DNA of 64,000 nucleotides from Actinoplanes aureus. GTDB lineage: Bacteria > Actinomycetota > Actinomycetes > Mycobacteriales > Micromonosporaceae. How positions within the stretch are numbered: the stretch's first letter is position 1; each line of letters begins with the position of its first letter. This document shows positions 17,332-26,659 of this stretch, piece by piece. The translations under genes were made by a program, and so were the position numbers. The stretch lies in NCBI RefSeq assembly GCF_015704865.1, contig NZ_JADQTO010000001.1, positions 1 through 64,000 of the forward strand. Reading direction: 5' to 3'. The notes under the pieces were generated by a model, which made no database searches, was not told the DNA's origin, and worked only from the letters and a program-made list of their open reading frames with translations.

Positions 17332-18540
17332 ATGGGCGACATGCGAGACCTAGTCCTGCTCGGCTCCACCGGATCCATCGGCACCCAGGCCATCGACATC
17401 GTCCGGCGCAATCCGGACCGGTTCCGTGTCGTGGCGCTCGGCGCCGGCGGCGGCAACGTCGAACTGCTCGCCACCCAGGCGCTCGAACTGAACGTCGAGG
17501 TGGTCGGGGTGGCCCGGGCCTCGGTCGTGCAGGACCTCCAGCTCGCCTTCTACGCCGTGGCGCAGAAGCGCGGATACGCCACCGGTGATTTCAAGATCCC
17601 GAAGATCGTGGCCGGTCCCGACGCGATGACCGAGCTGGCCGCGCATCCCTGCGACGTCGTGCTCAACGGTGTGGTCGGCAGCCTGGGGCTGGCACCCACG
17701 CTGGCCGCACTGGAGAACGGCCGGATCCTCGCCCTGGCGAACAAGGAGTCCCTGGTCGCCGGCGGCCCGCTGGTGCGCCGGATCGCCAAGGACGGGCAGA
17801 TCGTCCCGGTCGACTCGGAGCACTCGGCGCTCGCTCAGTGCCTGCGCGGCGGCACGGCCGCCGAGGTGCGCCGGCTGATCCTCACCGCGAGCGGGGGAGC
17901 GTTCCGGGACCGCCGCCGCGAGGAGTTGGCGAACGTCACACCGCAGGAGGCGCTCAAGCACCCGACCTGGGACATGGGCCCGGTCGTGACGATCAACTCG
18001 GCCACGATGGTGAACAAGGCGCTCGAGGTGATCGAGGCGCACGAGCTGTTCGGGGTGCCGTACGACGACATCGAGGTCATGGTGCACCCGCAGTCGGTGC
18101 TGCACTCGCTCGTCGAGTTCACCGACGGCTCCACCCTGGCGCAGGCCAGCCCGCCGGACATGCGGCTGCCGATCGCGCTGGCTCTGGCCTGGCCGGAGCG
18201 GGTGCCGCAGGCCGCCGCGGCGGTGGACTGGACGCTGGCGCACAACTGGGAACTGCGCCCGCTCGACGAGGAGGCGTTCCCGGCCGTACGGCTGGCCAAG
18301 GAGGCGGGGCGGGCCGGGCGCTGCCTGCCGGCCGTCTACAACGCGGCCAACGAGGAGTGTGTGGCCGCTTTCGTCTCCGGTCGGCTACCTTTCTTGGGCA
18401 TTGTTGACACGCTGGAGCGCGTGCTCGCGGCGGCTCCCGGCTTCGCGGAGCCGGGTACCGTCGAAGACGTGCTTGCCGCGGAGGCTTGGGCGCGTGCCCA
18501 GGCACGGCAGACGATCGCCACTCTGGCTGAAGGAGCCTGA
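17332..18540 (+). CDS. dxr: 1-deoxy-D-xylulose 5-phosphate reductoisomerase
   Basis: First committed step of the MEP isoprenoid pathway: DXP plus NADPH gives MEP. 402 residues (ATG 17332; ATG 17341 also possible). The NADPH-binding [15 protein letters not shown], the metal-binding [14 protein letters not shown] (Asp, Ser, Glu) and the block [18 protein letters not shown] are all intact. Its stop overlaps the rseP ATG by one base, and ispG follows, so two MEP-pathway enzymes flank the site-2 protease, the standard actinobacterial arrangement. Confidence 0.97.
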   Translation: MGDMRDLVLLGSTGSIGTQAIDIVRRNPDRFRVVALGAGGGNVELLATQALELNVEVVGVARASVVQDLQLAFYAVAQKRGYATGDFKIPKIVAGPDAMTELAAHPCDVVLNGVVGSLGLAPTLAALENGRILALANKESLVAGGPLVRRIAKDGQIVPVDSEHSALAQCLRGGTAAEVRRLILTASGGAFRDRRREELANVTPQEALKHPTWDMGPVVTINSATMVNKALEVIEAHELFGVPYDDIEVMVHPQSVLHSLVEFTDGSTLAQASPPDMRLPIALALAWPERVPQAAAAVDWTLAHNWELRPLDEEAFPAVRLAKEAGRAGRCLPAVYNAANEECVAAFVSGRLPFLGIVDTLERVLAAAPGFAEPGTVEDVLAAEAWARAQARQTIATLAEGA

Positions 18541-19799
18541 TGCTGTTCTGGCTTGGTGCGGCGGCGTTCGCACTGACCATCCTGATCTCGGTGAGCCTGC
18601 ACGAGCTGGGTCACATGATCACGGGCAAGCGCTTCGGCATGAAGGTGACGAAGTACTACGTCGGGTTCGGGCCGACGATCTTCTCTTTCCAGCGTGGTGA
18701 GACGGAGTACGGGCTCAAGGCCATCCCGCTCGGCGGCTTCTGCAAGATCGTCGGGATGACGCCGCAGGACGACGACGTGGCGCCGGAGGATCAGCACCGC
18801 GCGATGTGGCGGTTCCCGGTCTGGAAGCGGACCGTCGTGCTCGCCGCCGGATCCATCACACACTTCATGCTGGCGCTGGTCGGCGCCTGGGTGATGGCGA
18901 TGACGATCGGCCTGCCGAACACGGACATCCCGCAGACCATCGAGGGCCAGCGCGCCGCACCGGCGATGATCCGGGTGGGCGACTGCATCCCGACCTCGCT
19001 CTCCGACGCCAGCACCGAGTGTGTGCCCGGGGTGGCCAGCGCCGTCGAGGCGCCGGCGAAGGCCGCAGGCCTGCGGACCGGTGACGTGATCACCAAGGTG
19101 GGCGCCACATCGGTGGCGAACTACGGCCAGCTGACCGACGCGATCCGCGCCTCGACGGCCGGCCCCACCCCGTTCGAGTACGTGCGTGACGGTCAGACCA
19201 CGACGACCACCGTGGACCTGGTCAGCGCCGAGCGGACACCGCTCGACGACCCGGAGGGGCCGGTCTCCCAGGTCGCCGTCGCCGGGGTGAGCTGGACCAC
19301 CGACCAGCCGGCCGTCATCACCTACAGTGCGCTCGGAGCGGTTCCCGCATCGGGCGAGTTCAACTGGTACCTGGTGGAGAACTCGCTCAAGGCGATGGCG
19401 CGGATCCCGGAGAAGATCCCCGCGCTGTGGAACTCGATCACCGGCGAGGAACGTGACCCGGACACCCCGATCAGCGTGGTCGGCGCCAGCCGGATCGGCG
19501 GCGAGGCCATCGAGAAGGGCGTGCCCGAGGTCTTCTGGCAGGTCTTCATCTCGCTCAACGTCTTCATCGGCCTGTTCAACCTGCTGCCGCTGCTGCCGGT
19601 GGACGGCGGGCACATCGCGATCGCCTGGTTCGAGGCGATCCGGTCGCGGCTCTACCGGCTGTTCCGGCGACCGGATCCCGGCCGGGTGGACTACTACAAA
19701 CTGATGCCTGTGACGTACGCGGTCATTCTGATCGGTGGGGCGTTCACCCTGCTGACCGTGACCGCCGACATCATCAACCCGATTACGATCTTCAAGTGA
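18540..19799 (+). CDS. rseP: Site-2 intramembrane zinc metalloprotease (RseP/Rip1 family)
   Basis: 419 residues, M50 family. The HExxH zinc motif is H21-E-L-G-H25 in the first membrane helix. A PDZ domain occupies about residues 130-230. The third metal ligand is the Asp of LLPVDGGHI in the C-terminal helix pair. Such proteases cut anti-sigma factors and cell-division proteins in the membrane (Rip1 in mycobacteria). It is coupled to dxr (1-nt overlap) and ispG (4-nt GTGA overlap). Confidence 0.95.
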   Translation: MLFWLGAAAFALTILISVSLHELGHMITGKRFGMKVTKYYVGFGPTIFSFQRGETEYGLKAIPLGGFCKIVGMTPQDDDVAPEDQHRAMWRFPVWKRTVVLAAGSITHFMLALVGAWVMAMTIGLPNTDIPQTIEGQRAAPAMIRVGDCIPTSLSDASTECVPGVASAVEAPAKAAGLRTGDVITKVGATSVANYGQLTDAIRASTAGPTPFEYVRDGQTTTTTVDLVSAERTPLDDPEGPVSQVAVAGVSWTTDQPAVITYSALGAVPASGEFNWYLVENSLKAMARIPEKIPALWNSITGEERDPDTPISVVGASRIGGEAIEKGVPEVFWQVFISLNVFIGLFNLLPLLPVDGGHIAIAWFEAIRSRLYRLFRRPDPGRVDYYKLMPVTYAVILIGGAFTLLTVTADIINPITIFK

Positions 19800-20977
19800 G
19801 TGAGATGACTGCGATCAGTCTGGGAATGCCGGCCGTCCCCCCGCCGCCGCTGGCCCCGCGCCGGCAGAGCCGCCAGATCATGGTCGGCAACGTGCCGGTC
19901 GGCGGCGGTGCACCGGTCAGCGTGCAGTCGATGACGACCACGCTCACCGCCGACATCAACTCCACGCTCCAGCAGATCGCCGAGCTCACGGCGTCCGGCT
20001 GCCAGATCGTCCGGGTCGCCGTCCCGTCGCAGGACGACGTCGAGGCGCTGCCCGCGATCGCCAAGAAGTCGCAGCTCCCGGTGATCGCCGACATCCACTT
20101 CCAGCCGAAGTACGTGTTCGCCGCGATCGACGCCGGCTGTGCCGCGGTCCGGGTCAACCCGGGCAACATCCGGCAGTTCGACGACAAGGTCAAGGAGATC
20201 TCCAAGGCCGCGTCGGACGCCGGGATCCCGATCCGGATCGGGGTCAACGCAGGCTCGCTGGACAAGCGGCTGCTGGAGAAGTACGGCAAGGCCACCGCCG
20301 AGGCGCTCGTCGAGTCGGCGCTCTGGGAGTGCTCGCTCTTCGAGGAGCACGGCTTCCGGGACATCAAGATCTCGGTGAAGCACAACGACCCGGTCGTCAT
20401 GATCCGGGCGTACCGTCTGCTCGCCCAGCAATGCGACTACCCGCTGCACCTCGGCGTGACCGAGGCCGGCCCGGCGTTCCAGGGCACGATCAAGAGCGCG
20501 GTGGCGTTCGGTGCGCTGCTCGCCGAGGGCATCGGCGACACCATCCGGGTCTCGCTGTCCGCCCCGCCGGTCGAGGAGATCAAGGTCGGCAACCAGATCC
20601 TGGAGTCGCTGGGCCTGCGTGAGCGCGGCCTGGAGATCGTCTCCTGCCCGTCCTGCGGGCGTGCCCAGGTGGACGTCTACACGCTGGCCGAGCAGGTCAC
20701 GGCGGCGCTGGAGGGCTTCCCCGTCCCGCTGCGGGTGGCCGTGATGGGCTGCGTGGTGAACGGGCCCGGCGAGGCCCGGGAGGCGGACCTCGGGGTGGCC
20801 TCCGGCAACGGCAAGGGCCAGATCTTCGTCAAGGGCAAGGTGATCAAGACCGTGCCCGAGTCGATCATCGTGGAGACGCTTGTCGAGGAGGCCCTGCGCC
20901 TCGCCGACGAGATGGGCGCCGAACTCCCCGACGAGCTGCGCGAGTTGCTGCCCGGCCCGACGGTCACCGTGCACTGA
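19796..20977 (+). CDS. ispG: 4-hydroxy-3-methylbut-2-enyl diphosphate synthase (flavodoxin/ferredoxin)
   Basis: IspG (GcpE) catalyses the reductive ring opening of MEcPP to HMBPP in the MEP pathway, using a [4Fe-4S] cluster. 393 residues. The cluster ligands are C284 and C287 ([11 protein letters not shown]) and C319 ([11 protein letters not shown]). The TIM-barrel start [10 protein letters not shown] is conserved. GTG 19796 overlaps the rseP stop; GTG 19800 and ATG 19805 are alternatives, since the first 25 residues are not conserved. A 12-bp stem inside the convergent GNAT gene probably terminates the operon. Confidence 0.97.
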   Translation: MSEMTAISLGMPAVPPPPLAPRRQSRQIMVGNVPVGGGAPVSVQSMTTTLTADINSTLQQIAELTASGCQIVRVAVPSQDDVEALPAIAKKSQLPVIADIHFQPKYVFAAIDAGCAAVRVNPGNIRQFDDKVKEISKAASDAGIPIRIGVNAGSLDKRLLEKYGKATAEALVESALWECSLFEEHGFRDIKISVKHNDPVVMIRAYRLLAQQCDYPLHLGVTEAGPAFQGTIKSAVAFGALLAEGIGDTIRVSLSAPPVEEIKVGNQILESLGLRERGLEIVSCPSCGRAQVDVYTLAEQVTAALEGFPVPLRVAVMGCVVNGPGEAREADLGVASGNGKGQIFVKGKVIKTVPESIIVETLVEEALRLADEMGAELPDELRELLPGPTVTVH

Positions 20978-20979
20978 CG

Positions 20980-21819
20980 CTAGAACAGCACCGTCGCGAA
21001 CGATCCCGCTGACACAAAGCCGCACCGCTGGTACACCCGGCGTGCGGCTTTGTTGTAGTCGTTGACGTAAAGACTCACGGTCGGCGCGACCCGTCGTAGC
21101 GCGTCGGACACCACCGCTGCCATGGCGGCTGTGGCGAGGCCGCGCCCCCGGTACTCCGGGTGGACCCACACGCCCTGCACCTGCGTGGTCCGGTGAGTGA
21201 TGATCGCCAGCTCGGCCTTGAAGATCACCTGGCCGCCGGCGAACCGGGCATACGCCCGCTTCCCTTTCACCAGCTCGGCGATCCGCCGCCGGTAACCGCG
21301 GCCGCTGTCGTCCAGCAGCGGGGAGACCCCGACCTCCTCGGTGTACATCGCCACCGCGGCCGGGAAGAGCTGGTCGACCTCGCCGGAGCGGACCAGGCGC
21401 ACCTCCGGATCCGGGCGTACTGCCGGGTCACGGTCGGTGACCAGCAGCGGCTGGTTGCGCCGCACGTCACGGGCCGGCCCCCAATGTCCGCCGAGCCGGT
21501 CCCACAGATCCAGGACCGCCTCGGCGCGGCCGATGATGGACGAGCAGATCCGCGGATCCGCACCGAGCAGGTCGGCGAAGGCGGCGGTCGCCGCCGGAGT
21601 GGCACCGACCGGCACGAGATGCGCACCGGACCAGATGATCGACTCGACGCGGCGGGCCGGCTCGTAGCCGTAGATGCGTCCGTCGGAGCGCCACCAGTTC
21701 AGGCCGTGCGAGGCCACCCGCTCCGCGATCTGGGCGCCCGCGTAGGGGTCGGCGTCCAAAATCCGCTCGACCGCAGCGCGCTCGGGCTCGCCGAGCTGCC
21801 GAATGGGCACCGTCAACAC
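20980..21819 (-). CDS. DUF4081-GNAT family N-acetyltransferase
   Basis: 279 residues from GTG 21819 (MLTVPIRQLGEPERAAV); an earlier in-frame TTG at 21879 is less likely. The N-terminal half fits DUF4081, and the C-terminal GNAT domain has the acetyl-CoA motif VHPEYRGRGLATAAM and ends with the typical YNKAARRVYQRCGF. Genes of this architecture commonly lie next to ispG in actinobacteria (Rv2867c-like). Substrate unknown. Convergent with ispG, with stop codons 2 nt apart. Confidence 0.85.
   Translation of the reverse strand: MLTVPIRQLGEPERAAVERILDADPYAGAQIAERVASHGLNWWRSDGRIYGYEPARRVESIIWSGAHLVPVGATPAATAAFADLLGADPRICSSIIGRAEAVLDLWDRLGGHWGPARDVRRNQPLLVTDRDPAVRPDPEVRLVRSGEVDQLFPAAVAMYTEEVGVSPLLDDSGRGYRRRIAELVKGKRAYARFAGGQVIFKAELAIITHRTTQVQGVWVHPEYRGRGLATAAMAAVVSDALRRVAPTVSLYVNDYNKAARRVYQRCGFVSAGSFATVLF
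21014..21053 (+). terminator. ispG terminator embedded in a coding region
   Basis: A perfect 12-bp stem, ACAAAGCCGCAC (21014-21025) with GTGCGGCTTTGT (21042-21053), and a 16-nt loop, ending in TTTGTTG in the ispG direction. It lies within the last codons of the convergent GNAT gene, so the sequence serves both as coding DNA and, probably, as the ispG terminator. Confidence 0.6.
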
Positions 21820-21883
21820 AGGTACCAGATTGCCAGATCCGGGGCGTCCGACACGTACCGCGGCCCCGCCTTCCCGCAATGCC

Positions 21884-21930
21884 TTGCCCTCGACTGTTCG
21901 GCGATATATCGTCTAACTATCGACAACAGA
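21884..21930 (+). promoter_or_regulatory. padR promoter with ATATAT-type operator
   Basis: TTGCCC (21884-21889), a 17-bp spacer and TATCGT (21907-21912) form a plausible housekeeping promoter. The -10 is overlapped by the perfect palindrome CGATATATCG (21902-21911), followed by a related CTATCGAC half-site. PadR-family regulators commonly repress their own gene through such sites, so autoregulation is likely. Confidence 0.6.
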
Positions 21931-21942
21931 ACGGAGAAGGTC

Positions 21943-22542
21943 ATGAGGTACATGAACGACGGCGAGCGGGGACGCGGACGCGGCTGGGTCGGCGAGGGTC
22001 GCCGACGCGGTTTCGGGTTCGGACCTGGATTCCCCTTCGGCCCCGGCGGCCCCGGCTTCCCGCCCCCGGAATTCGGCCGCCACGGCCCGCGCCGCGGTGG
22101 CCGCGGCTCCCGGCAGAACGTGCGGCAAGCGATCCTGGCGCTGCTCCTGGAGCGCCCCATGCACGGCTACGAGATCATCCAGGAGCTGGATGCCCGCACC
22201 AACGGGATCTGGCGCCCCAGCCCCGGCTCGGTCTACCCCACCCTCCAGCTCCTCGAGGACGAGGGCCTGATCGAGGCGACCGCCGAGGGCAGCCGCAAGA
22301 GCTACCAGCTCACCGCCGACGGCCGGCCCGAGGCCGAGACCGCCGCGCAGAACCCGCCGTGGGCCCAGGTCGGCGACGACGCGATGTCGCAGGTGCAGGA
22401 TTTCCGCGACGCGGCGGTCGGCATCATGAGCGCCCTCAAGCAGGTCGGCTTCACCGGCACGCCGGAGCAGCGCCAGAAGGCCCTGGCCGTGCTCAACGAG
22501 ACAAAGCGCAAGCTTTACGCAATCCTCGCCGACGGCGAGTGA
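21943..22542 (+). CDS. PadR family transcriptional regulator with Gly/Pro/Arg-rich N-terminus
   Basis: 199 residues. Residues 1-60 are low-complexity (Gly, Arg, Phe, Pro). The winged-helix PadR domain follows: RQAILALLLERPMHGYEIIQ, then WRPSPGSVYPTLQLLEDEGL and RKSYQLTADG. The C-terminal helix is the short PadR-s2 type dimerisation region. ATG 21943 has GGAGAAGG directly upstream. These regulators often control ABC or MFS exporters, but no obvious target sits alongside. An intrinsic terminator follows at 22553. Confidence 0.92.
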   Translation: MRYMNDGERGRGRGWVGEGRRRGFGFGPGFPFGPGGPGFPPPEFGRHGPRRGGRGSRQNVRQAILALLLERPMHGYEIIQELDARTNGIWRPSPGSVYPTLQLLEDEGLIEATAEGSRKSYQLTADGRPEAETAAQNPPWAQVGDDAMSQVQDFRDAAVGIMSALKQVGFTGTPEQRQKALAVLNETKRKLYAILADGE

Positions 22543-22552
22543 CCCCGCATCC

Positions 22553-22590
22553 AAAACGCACCCCAGGAAGCTCCCTGGGGTGCGTTTTTC
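22553..22590 (+). terminator. padR intrinsic terminator
   Basis: A perfect 15-bp stem (22553-22567 with 22574-22588), a 6-nt loop and a trailing TTTTT. The A-run on the left arm would also allow termination from the opposite strand. Confidence 0.93.
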
Positions 22591-22593
22591 TTA

Positions 22594-22692
22594 TCGGTAC
22601 GCGCCACACCGTCCCCAAACCCAGCTAGCTAGTCCCGCCATGCCCGCGCGACCTCCCTGCCCGCTCCCAGCCCCAACGCGGCCGCCGGGAAA
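22594..22692 (+). repeat. Dispersed intergenic repeat, copy B
   Basis: Begins TCGGTACGCGCCAC and ends CCCCAACGCGGCCGCCGGG plus AAA at 22692. Central blocks CCGTCCCC and CCGCGCGACC align with copy A. Its right end is also the first unit of a 52-bp tandem array. Confidence 0.72.
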
Positions 22693-22888
22693 CCGCAGCG
22701 GGTGCCGCACCCCGCCCCGCCGGGTTGGTGAATGCGGCCGCTGGGAGTCGCGGGTGCCGGGCCTGCATCGCTGGGTTGGTGAATGCGGCCGCTGGGAGTC
22801 GGAGGCTGCCGGGCCCGCCCCGCCGGGTTGGCGAACGTGGCCGCCGGGAAATCGCAGGGTGCCGGGCCCGCCTCGCCGGGTTGGCGAC
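22678..22888 (+). repeat. Tandem array of a 51-56-bp unit, four copies
   Basis: Units start at 22678, 22734, 22785 and 22837 (56, 51, 52 and 52 bp). Each begins with a variant of GCGGCCGCYGGGA, passes through a TGCCGGGCCCGC-like block and closes with GCCGGGTTGGYGAAY. The unit length is mostly not a multiple of three and no ribosome-binding site precedes any frame, so it is unlikely to be coding. The unit head equals the right end of the dispersed repeat. The remaining 22889-23045 shows nothing I can identify. Confidence 0.78.
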
Positions 22889-23045
22889 GGCGTCAGCCGG
22901 CGGTTCCCCCACTGCCTGGGCCCGGCGGTCGCGTTGCGGCCGGGAGCCGGCACCGAGATCGCGGGGGAGAGCGGGGACGGGCGAATTCGGCGTGACGGCG
23001 TGGACGCGTACCTCGAAATGGGCGGAACCGAAGCGGACCCGGCGG

Positions 23046-23528
23046 TTACAGGGGTTTGTAGTAGTGGACGAGCGGCAGCGGCGTGAAGCCGGCCTTCTCA
23101 TAGGCCGCGCGGGCCGGGGCGTGGCCCGGGTCGCCGCCGGTGCCGATGCCGGCCAGTTTCAGGCCTGCCTCCCGCATCCGATGGAGCGAATGGTCGATCA
23201 GCGCGGCCGCGATGCCTTGCCGGTGATAGTCCGGGTCGACCGCGATCATCTCGATCTCACCGCTGGAGGCGGCCTCGTCGTAGATCAAGGCGGCGAAGCC
23301 GACCGGACGCCCGTCGGCCACCGCCACCCAGGTGTGCTCGGCGTGCTCGGTGCAGACCCGGGCGACGTCGCGGGCCTGCGACTTGAGCCAGTCCGGATAG
23401 GCGAGCAGGAAGATCTCCGAACCGAGGACCTTCTCGAAGGACTCGAAGACGGGCGCCCACGCTCGCAGCGCGAACTCGACGACCGTGTCGACGTCGGCGG
23501 GAGTGAACCGTCTGATCTGCACCGGCAT
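23046..23528 (-). CDS. GNAT family N-acetyltransferase
   Basis: 160 residues, a single GNAT domain. It starts MPVQIRRFTPADVD, has the acetyl-CoA loop VDPDYHRQGIAAALIDH and ends with YEKAGFTPLPLVHYYKPL. The substrate is unknown. It is the first minus-strand gene after the repeat array and lies 50 bp downstream of the LLM oxidoreductase gene in the same direction. Confidence 0.86.
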   Translation of the reverse strand: MPVQIRRFTPADVDTVVEFALRAWAPVFESFEKVLGSEIFLLAYPDWLKSQARDVARVCTEHAEHTWVAVADGRPVGFAALIYDEAASSGEIEMIAVDPDYHRQGIAAALIDHSLHRMREAGLKLAGIGTGGDPGHAPARAAYEKAGFTPLPLVHYYKPL

Positions 23529-23578
23529 GGTTCCAGCCTGGCACCGCGGTCAACGGAATTTCGCGGCCGGGTGAGGTG

Positions 23579-24562
23579 TCAGCGGGGGCCCAGGGCGGCG
23601 ATCAGCTCGGTGAGCGCGGCGAACCCGCCACGCTCCAGCTCCGGGGTCGGGGTGAGGGCCATGACCGGGACGGTGAGGCCGGCGTCCGCGTACGCCTGGA
23701 CGCGGGCCCGGCACTGATCGGGCGATCCGTGCACGATCAGTTCGTCGACGAGCTCGTCCGGGATGGCGGCGAGCGCGCCCTTGCGGTCGCCGGACTCCCA
23801 CGCCTGCCACATCGGCGTGAGCGCCGCCTCACGGCCCAGCCAGCGGTGGAACGCCGCGTACGCCGGGACGGTGAGATAGGACGTGATCATCCGGCGGCCG
23901 ACGGTACGGGCGTAGCCGGCGTCTTCGGTGGGGACGACGAAGATCCGGGCGGCCACCTCGAACCCGGGCCTGGCCTCCTTGGTCTCGGCGAGGGCGGTGG
24001 TGACGTCGCCGGGGGAGAGCCAGTTGAGGATCACGCCGTCCGCCTCGGCCGCGGCCAGCCGGAGCATCTGCGGGCGCAGCGCGGCGAGCATGATCTGCGG
24101 CGGGGTGGCGGGCGGCCGCTCCAGCCGGAAGCGCTTGACCCGGAACGTCTGGTACTGCTTGTCGACGACCTCGCCGGCGAGTGCGGAACGCAGGAAGCGC
24201 AGCATGTCGCGGCTGCGGGCGAACGGCTGGACGAAGTCGGCGGCGTTCCAGTCACCGGAGACGACCGGTGAGGACGCCCCGATGCCGAACTGGAAACGGC
24301 CCGGAGCGGTCTCGGCGAGCGCCGCCGCGGTCATCGCCAGCAGGCCCGGCCCCCGGGTGAACACCGGGGCGATCGCCGTGCCCAGCCGCAGCCGGGGCTC
24401 CCACGCGGCGGCCAGGGTCAGCGGGGTGAAGGCGTCGGTGCCGGCCACCTCCGCCGTCCAGACGTCGGTGAAACCCGCATCGGCCAGGGCCGAGTAGACG
24501 GCGGCGTGCTCGGCGAGCGAGACGCCGCCGAGCGGCACGGTCATGCCCCAGCGCATCGACAT
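23579..24562 (-). CDS. LLM-class (F420-dependent type) oxidoreductase
   Basis: 327 residues with the luciferase-like TIM barrel. The strand and loop patterns AALADAGFTDVWTAEV-like near residue 25, RLRLGTAIAPVFTRGP, and RFQFGIGASSP are typical of actinobacterial F420-dependent oxidoreductases rather than FMN luciferases. The substrate is not recognisable. ATG 24562 is taken, although a second ATG two codons in is equally possible. It is followed by a GNAT gene. Confidence 0.85.
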   Translation of the reverse strand: MSMRWGMTVPLGGVSLAEHAAVYSALADAGFTDVWTAEVAGTDAFTPLTLAAAWEPRLRLGTAIAPVFTRGPGLLAMTAAALAETAPGRFQFGIGASSPVVSGDWNAADFVQPFARSRDMLRFLRSALAGEVVDKQYQTFRVKRFRLERPPATPPQIMLAALRPQMLRLAAAEADGVILNWLSPGDVTTALAETKEARPGFEVAARIFVVPTEDAGYARTVGRRMITSYLTVPAYAAFHRWLGREAALTPMWQAWESGDRKGALAAIPDELVDELIVHGSPDQCRARVQAYADAGLTVPVMALTPTPELERGGFAALTELIAALGPR

Positions 24563-24639
24563 GCCCTTGATCCTGCCCGCAGGTGCCGGGTGATGTCCAC
24601 CGACTCGGGATCATCGACCCGGCACCTGAAACGGGCGTC

Positions 24640-25707
24640 TCAGCTCACCGTCGAGCGGGAGCGCCACGCCGTCGCCATCGACGTACGCGTGTTGGTGCGC
24701 AACAGCGAGCCCTCGTAGATGCGGGCGCCGACGGCGAGCAGCAGGACCGCGGTGCCCGCCAGGATCGCCAGCGCCACGAACGGTTCCCAGCCGGCGGCGT
24801 CGCCCTGGAAGATCCGGATCGGCATCGCCATCGGCGAGGAGAACGGGAAGTACGAGAGGAATTGCAGGGCGGCGGCGTTGTCGCGGAGGAAGAGAACCGC
24901 GAAGAACGGGATGAGTACCACCATCTGCACCGTGCCGGAGGTGCTGCCCAGGTCTTCCTGGCGGGCGGCGAGCGCACCCGTCCCCGCCCAGATCGCGGCC
25001 AGCATGATGAAGCCGAGCACGAAGAACGGCAGGAACCAGCCGAGAGTCGGCCGGAGGGCGTCGAGCAGGCCGGCGTCGAGATCGGTCACCGTGGTGCCCA
25101 CCAGGGCGATGACGGCCAGCAGCGCGATCTGCGCGAACGCGAGCAGGGTCATCGCGACGACCTTGCCGGCGAGCAGCGCGCGGGTCGGGATGCTGGCGAC
25201 CAGGATCTCGACGATCCGGGTCTGCTTCTCCTCGACCACGCTCTGCGCGATCTGCAGCCCGAAGAGCAGCGAGGTGATGTAGCAGAGCATGGCGAGCAGC
25301 AGCGGCACGAAGATCGTCAGGGCCGGATCGAACGGCGGCGCGTCCAGCAGCTGCACCGGCGGCGAGGTGCTCAGCGCCTCCACCACCTCGTCCGGCGAGT
25401 CCTCAAGAGCGACCACCGTGGGCCCGGCGACGACTGCGGCTTCCACGTCGCCGTCGCGGACCAGCTGTTCGGCGGCGGCCGGGTCGGAGACCTGCTGGAC
25501 CTCCAGGCCCGCCCGTTGCAGGGCCTCCACATAGGTGCTGTCGGTCACCGCGACCTTGGTGGGGCCGCTCTCCAGCATGGCCGGGATGGCGATCGACGCG
25601 ACGAGGATGACCAGGAACGACACGGTGCTGAAGATGAACGCCTTGTCCCGCAGCTTGGCGCGGAGTTCCCGGCCGATGACCAGCCGGGTGGCCTGGAGGG
25701 TTGTCAC
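24640..25707 (-). CDS. ABC-2 type exporter permease (NatB-like)
   Basis: 355 residues. An N-terminal membrane helix (residues 25-45) is followed by an extracytoplasmic domain of about 130 residues and then five or six helices. The pattern of a large external loop after the first helix, and the segment IAQSVVEEKQTRIVEILVASI before the transmembrane bundle, are those of NatB/YhaP-type permeases. GTG 25707 overlaps the ATPase stop (GTGA). With the ATPase it should form a small-molecule or sodium-type exporter; the substrate is unknown. Confidence 0.9.
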   Translation of the reverse strand: MTTLQATRLVIGRELRAKLRDKAFIFSTVSFLVILVASIAIPAMLESGPTKVAVTDSTYVEALQRAGLEVQQVSDPAAAEQLVRDGDVEAAVVAGPTVVALEDSPDEVVEALSTSPPVQLLDAPPFDPALTIFVPLLLAMLCYITSLLFGLQIAQSVVEEKQTRIVEILVASIPTRALLAGKVVAMTLLAFAQIALLAVIALVGTTVTDLDAGLLDALRPTLGWFLPFFVLGFIMLAAIWAGTGALAARQEDLGSTSGTVQMVVLIPFFAVLFLRDNAAALQFLSYFPFSSPMAMPIRIFQGDAAGWEPFVALAILAGTAVLLLAVGARIYEGSLLRTNTRTSMATAWRSRSTVS

Positions 25708-26597
25708 TGGATCACCTCTCGGAAGATCTCGGCCAGGGAAGGGCGGACCGGGCCGAACGCGCGTACCGGGCCGCGGGCCAGGGCGGCGCGCAGCACCTGC
25801 TGGTCGTCGGTCGCGGGGTCCAGGTCGATGACGGCCCGCGGGCCGTCCAGCTCGACCAGGGTCACGCCCGGTTCGTCGCGCAGCCAGCCGGCGTCGGCGC
25901 CGACCTCGACCGAGTAACGCGGCAGCGCGTACTGCTCGCGCAGGTAGGTGCGGCTGCCGGCGGCCCGGATCGTGCCCTCCGCGATGATCGCCAGGTCGTC
26001 GCAGAGGCGTTCCACGACCTCCAGCTGGTGGCTGGAGAAGAGCACCGCCGCGCCGGCCGCGGCGCGTTCCCGCAGCACCGCCACGACGGTGTCGACGGCC
26101 AGCGGGTCCAGGCCGGAGAACGGTTCGTCGAGAACCAGCAGTTCCGGGTCGTGGACCAGCGCGGCGGCGATCTGCGCACGCTGCTGGTTGCCGAGCGACA
26201 GCTTCTCGACCGGGTCGCCGGCGCGCTCGCCCAGTTCCAGGCGGTCGAGCAGGGCGGCGGTGTTCCGCTTGGCGTCCGCGGTGCTCAGCCCGTGCAGCCG
26301 GCCCAGATAGACGACCTGGTCGGCGACGGCCATCTTCGGGTAGAGGCCGCGCTCCTCCGGCATGTAGCCGAAGCGCGACCGGACGGCCCGGGTCATCGGT
26401 GCGCCGCGCCAGGTCACCGTGCCGGTGTCGGCGGCGAGCACGCCCAGGATGATCCGCATGGTGGTGGTCTTGCCGGCGCCGTTGGCGCCGACGAAGCCGG
26501 TCAGCCGGCCGGACTCCACCGCGAACGACACGTCCTTGAGGACCTGGCGGTCGCCGAAGGACCGGTTTACGGCATCGACGTTGAGGACGGTGGTCAT
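25704..26597 (-). CDS. ABC transporter ATP-binding protein (NatA-like)
   Basis: 297 residues from ATG 26597. Walker A is GANGAGKT (residues 37-44). The signature is LSLGNQQRAQIAAAL, where the usual SGG is SLGN, as in YhaQ/NatA-type ATPases. Walker B is LLVLDEPFSGLDP and the H-loop is LFSSHQL. The C-terminal DUF4162-like domain (from about residue 215) ends SLAEIFREVIQ. It is co-transcribed with the permease. The adjacent two-component system probably controls the pair. Confidence 0.93.
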   Translation of the reverse strand: MTTVLNVDAVNRSFGDRQVLKDVSFAVESGRLTGFVGANGAGKTTTMRIILGVLAADTGTVTWRGAPMTRAVRSRFGYMPEERGLYPKMAVADQVVYLGRLHGLSTADAKRNTAALLDRLELGERAGDPVEKLSLGNQQRAQIAAALVHDPELLVLDEPFSGLDPLAVDTVVAVLRERAAAGAAVLFSSHQLEVVERLCDDLAIIAEGTIRAAGSRTYLREQYALPRYSVEVGADAGWLRDEPGVTLVELDGPRAVIDLDPATDDQQVLRAALARGPVRAFGPVRPSLAEIFREVIQ

Positions 26598-26659
26598 GGG
26601 GCTAACGCTAGGTGTCGATCGATGGCCGCGTCGTCCGGCGCGGGAACGACCCGCGGGGG

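Noticed and set aside
22591..22953. Minus-strand frame with periodic Pro/Arg/Gly peptides across the tandem array
   Set aside because: Several frames are open because of GC content; unit lengths vary (51, 52, 56) and shift frame, so a repeat protein is unlikely.
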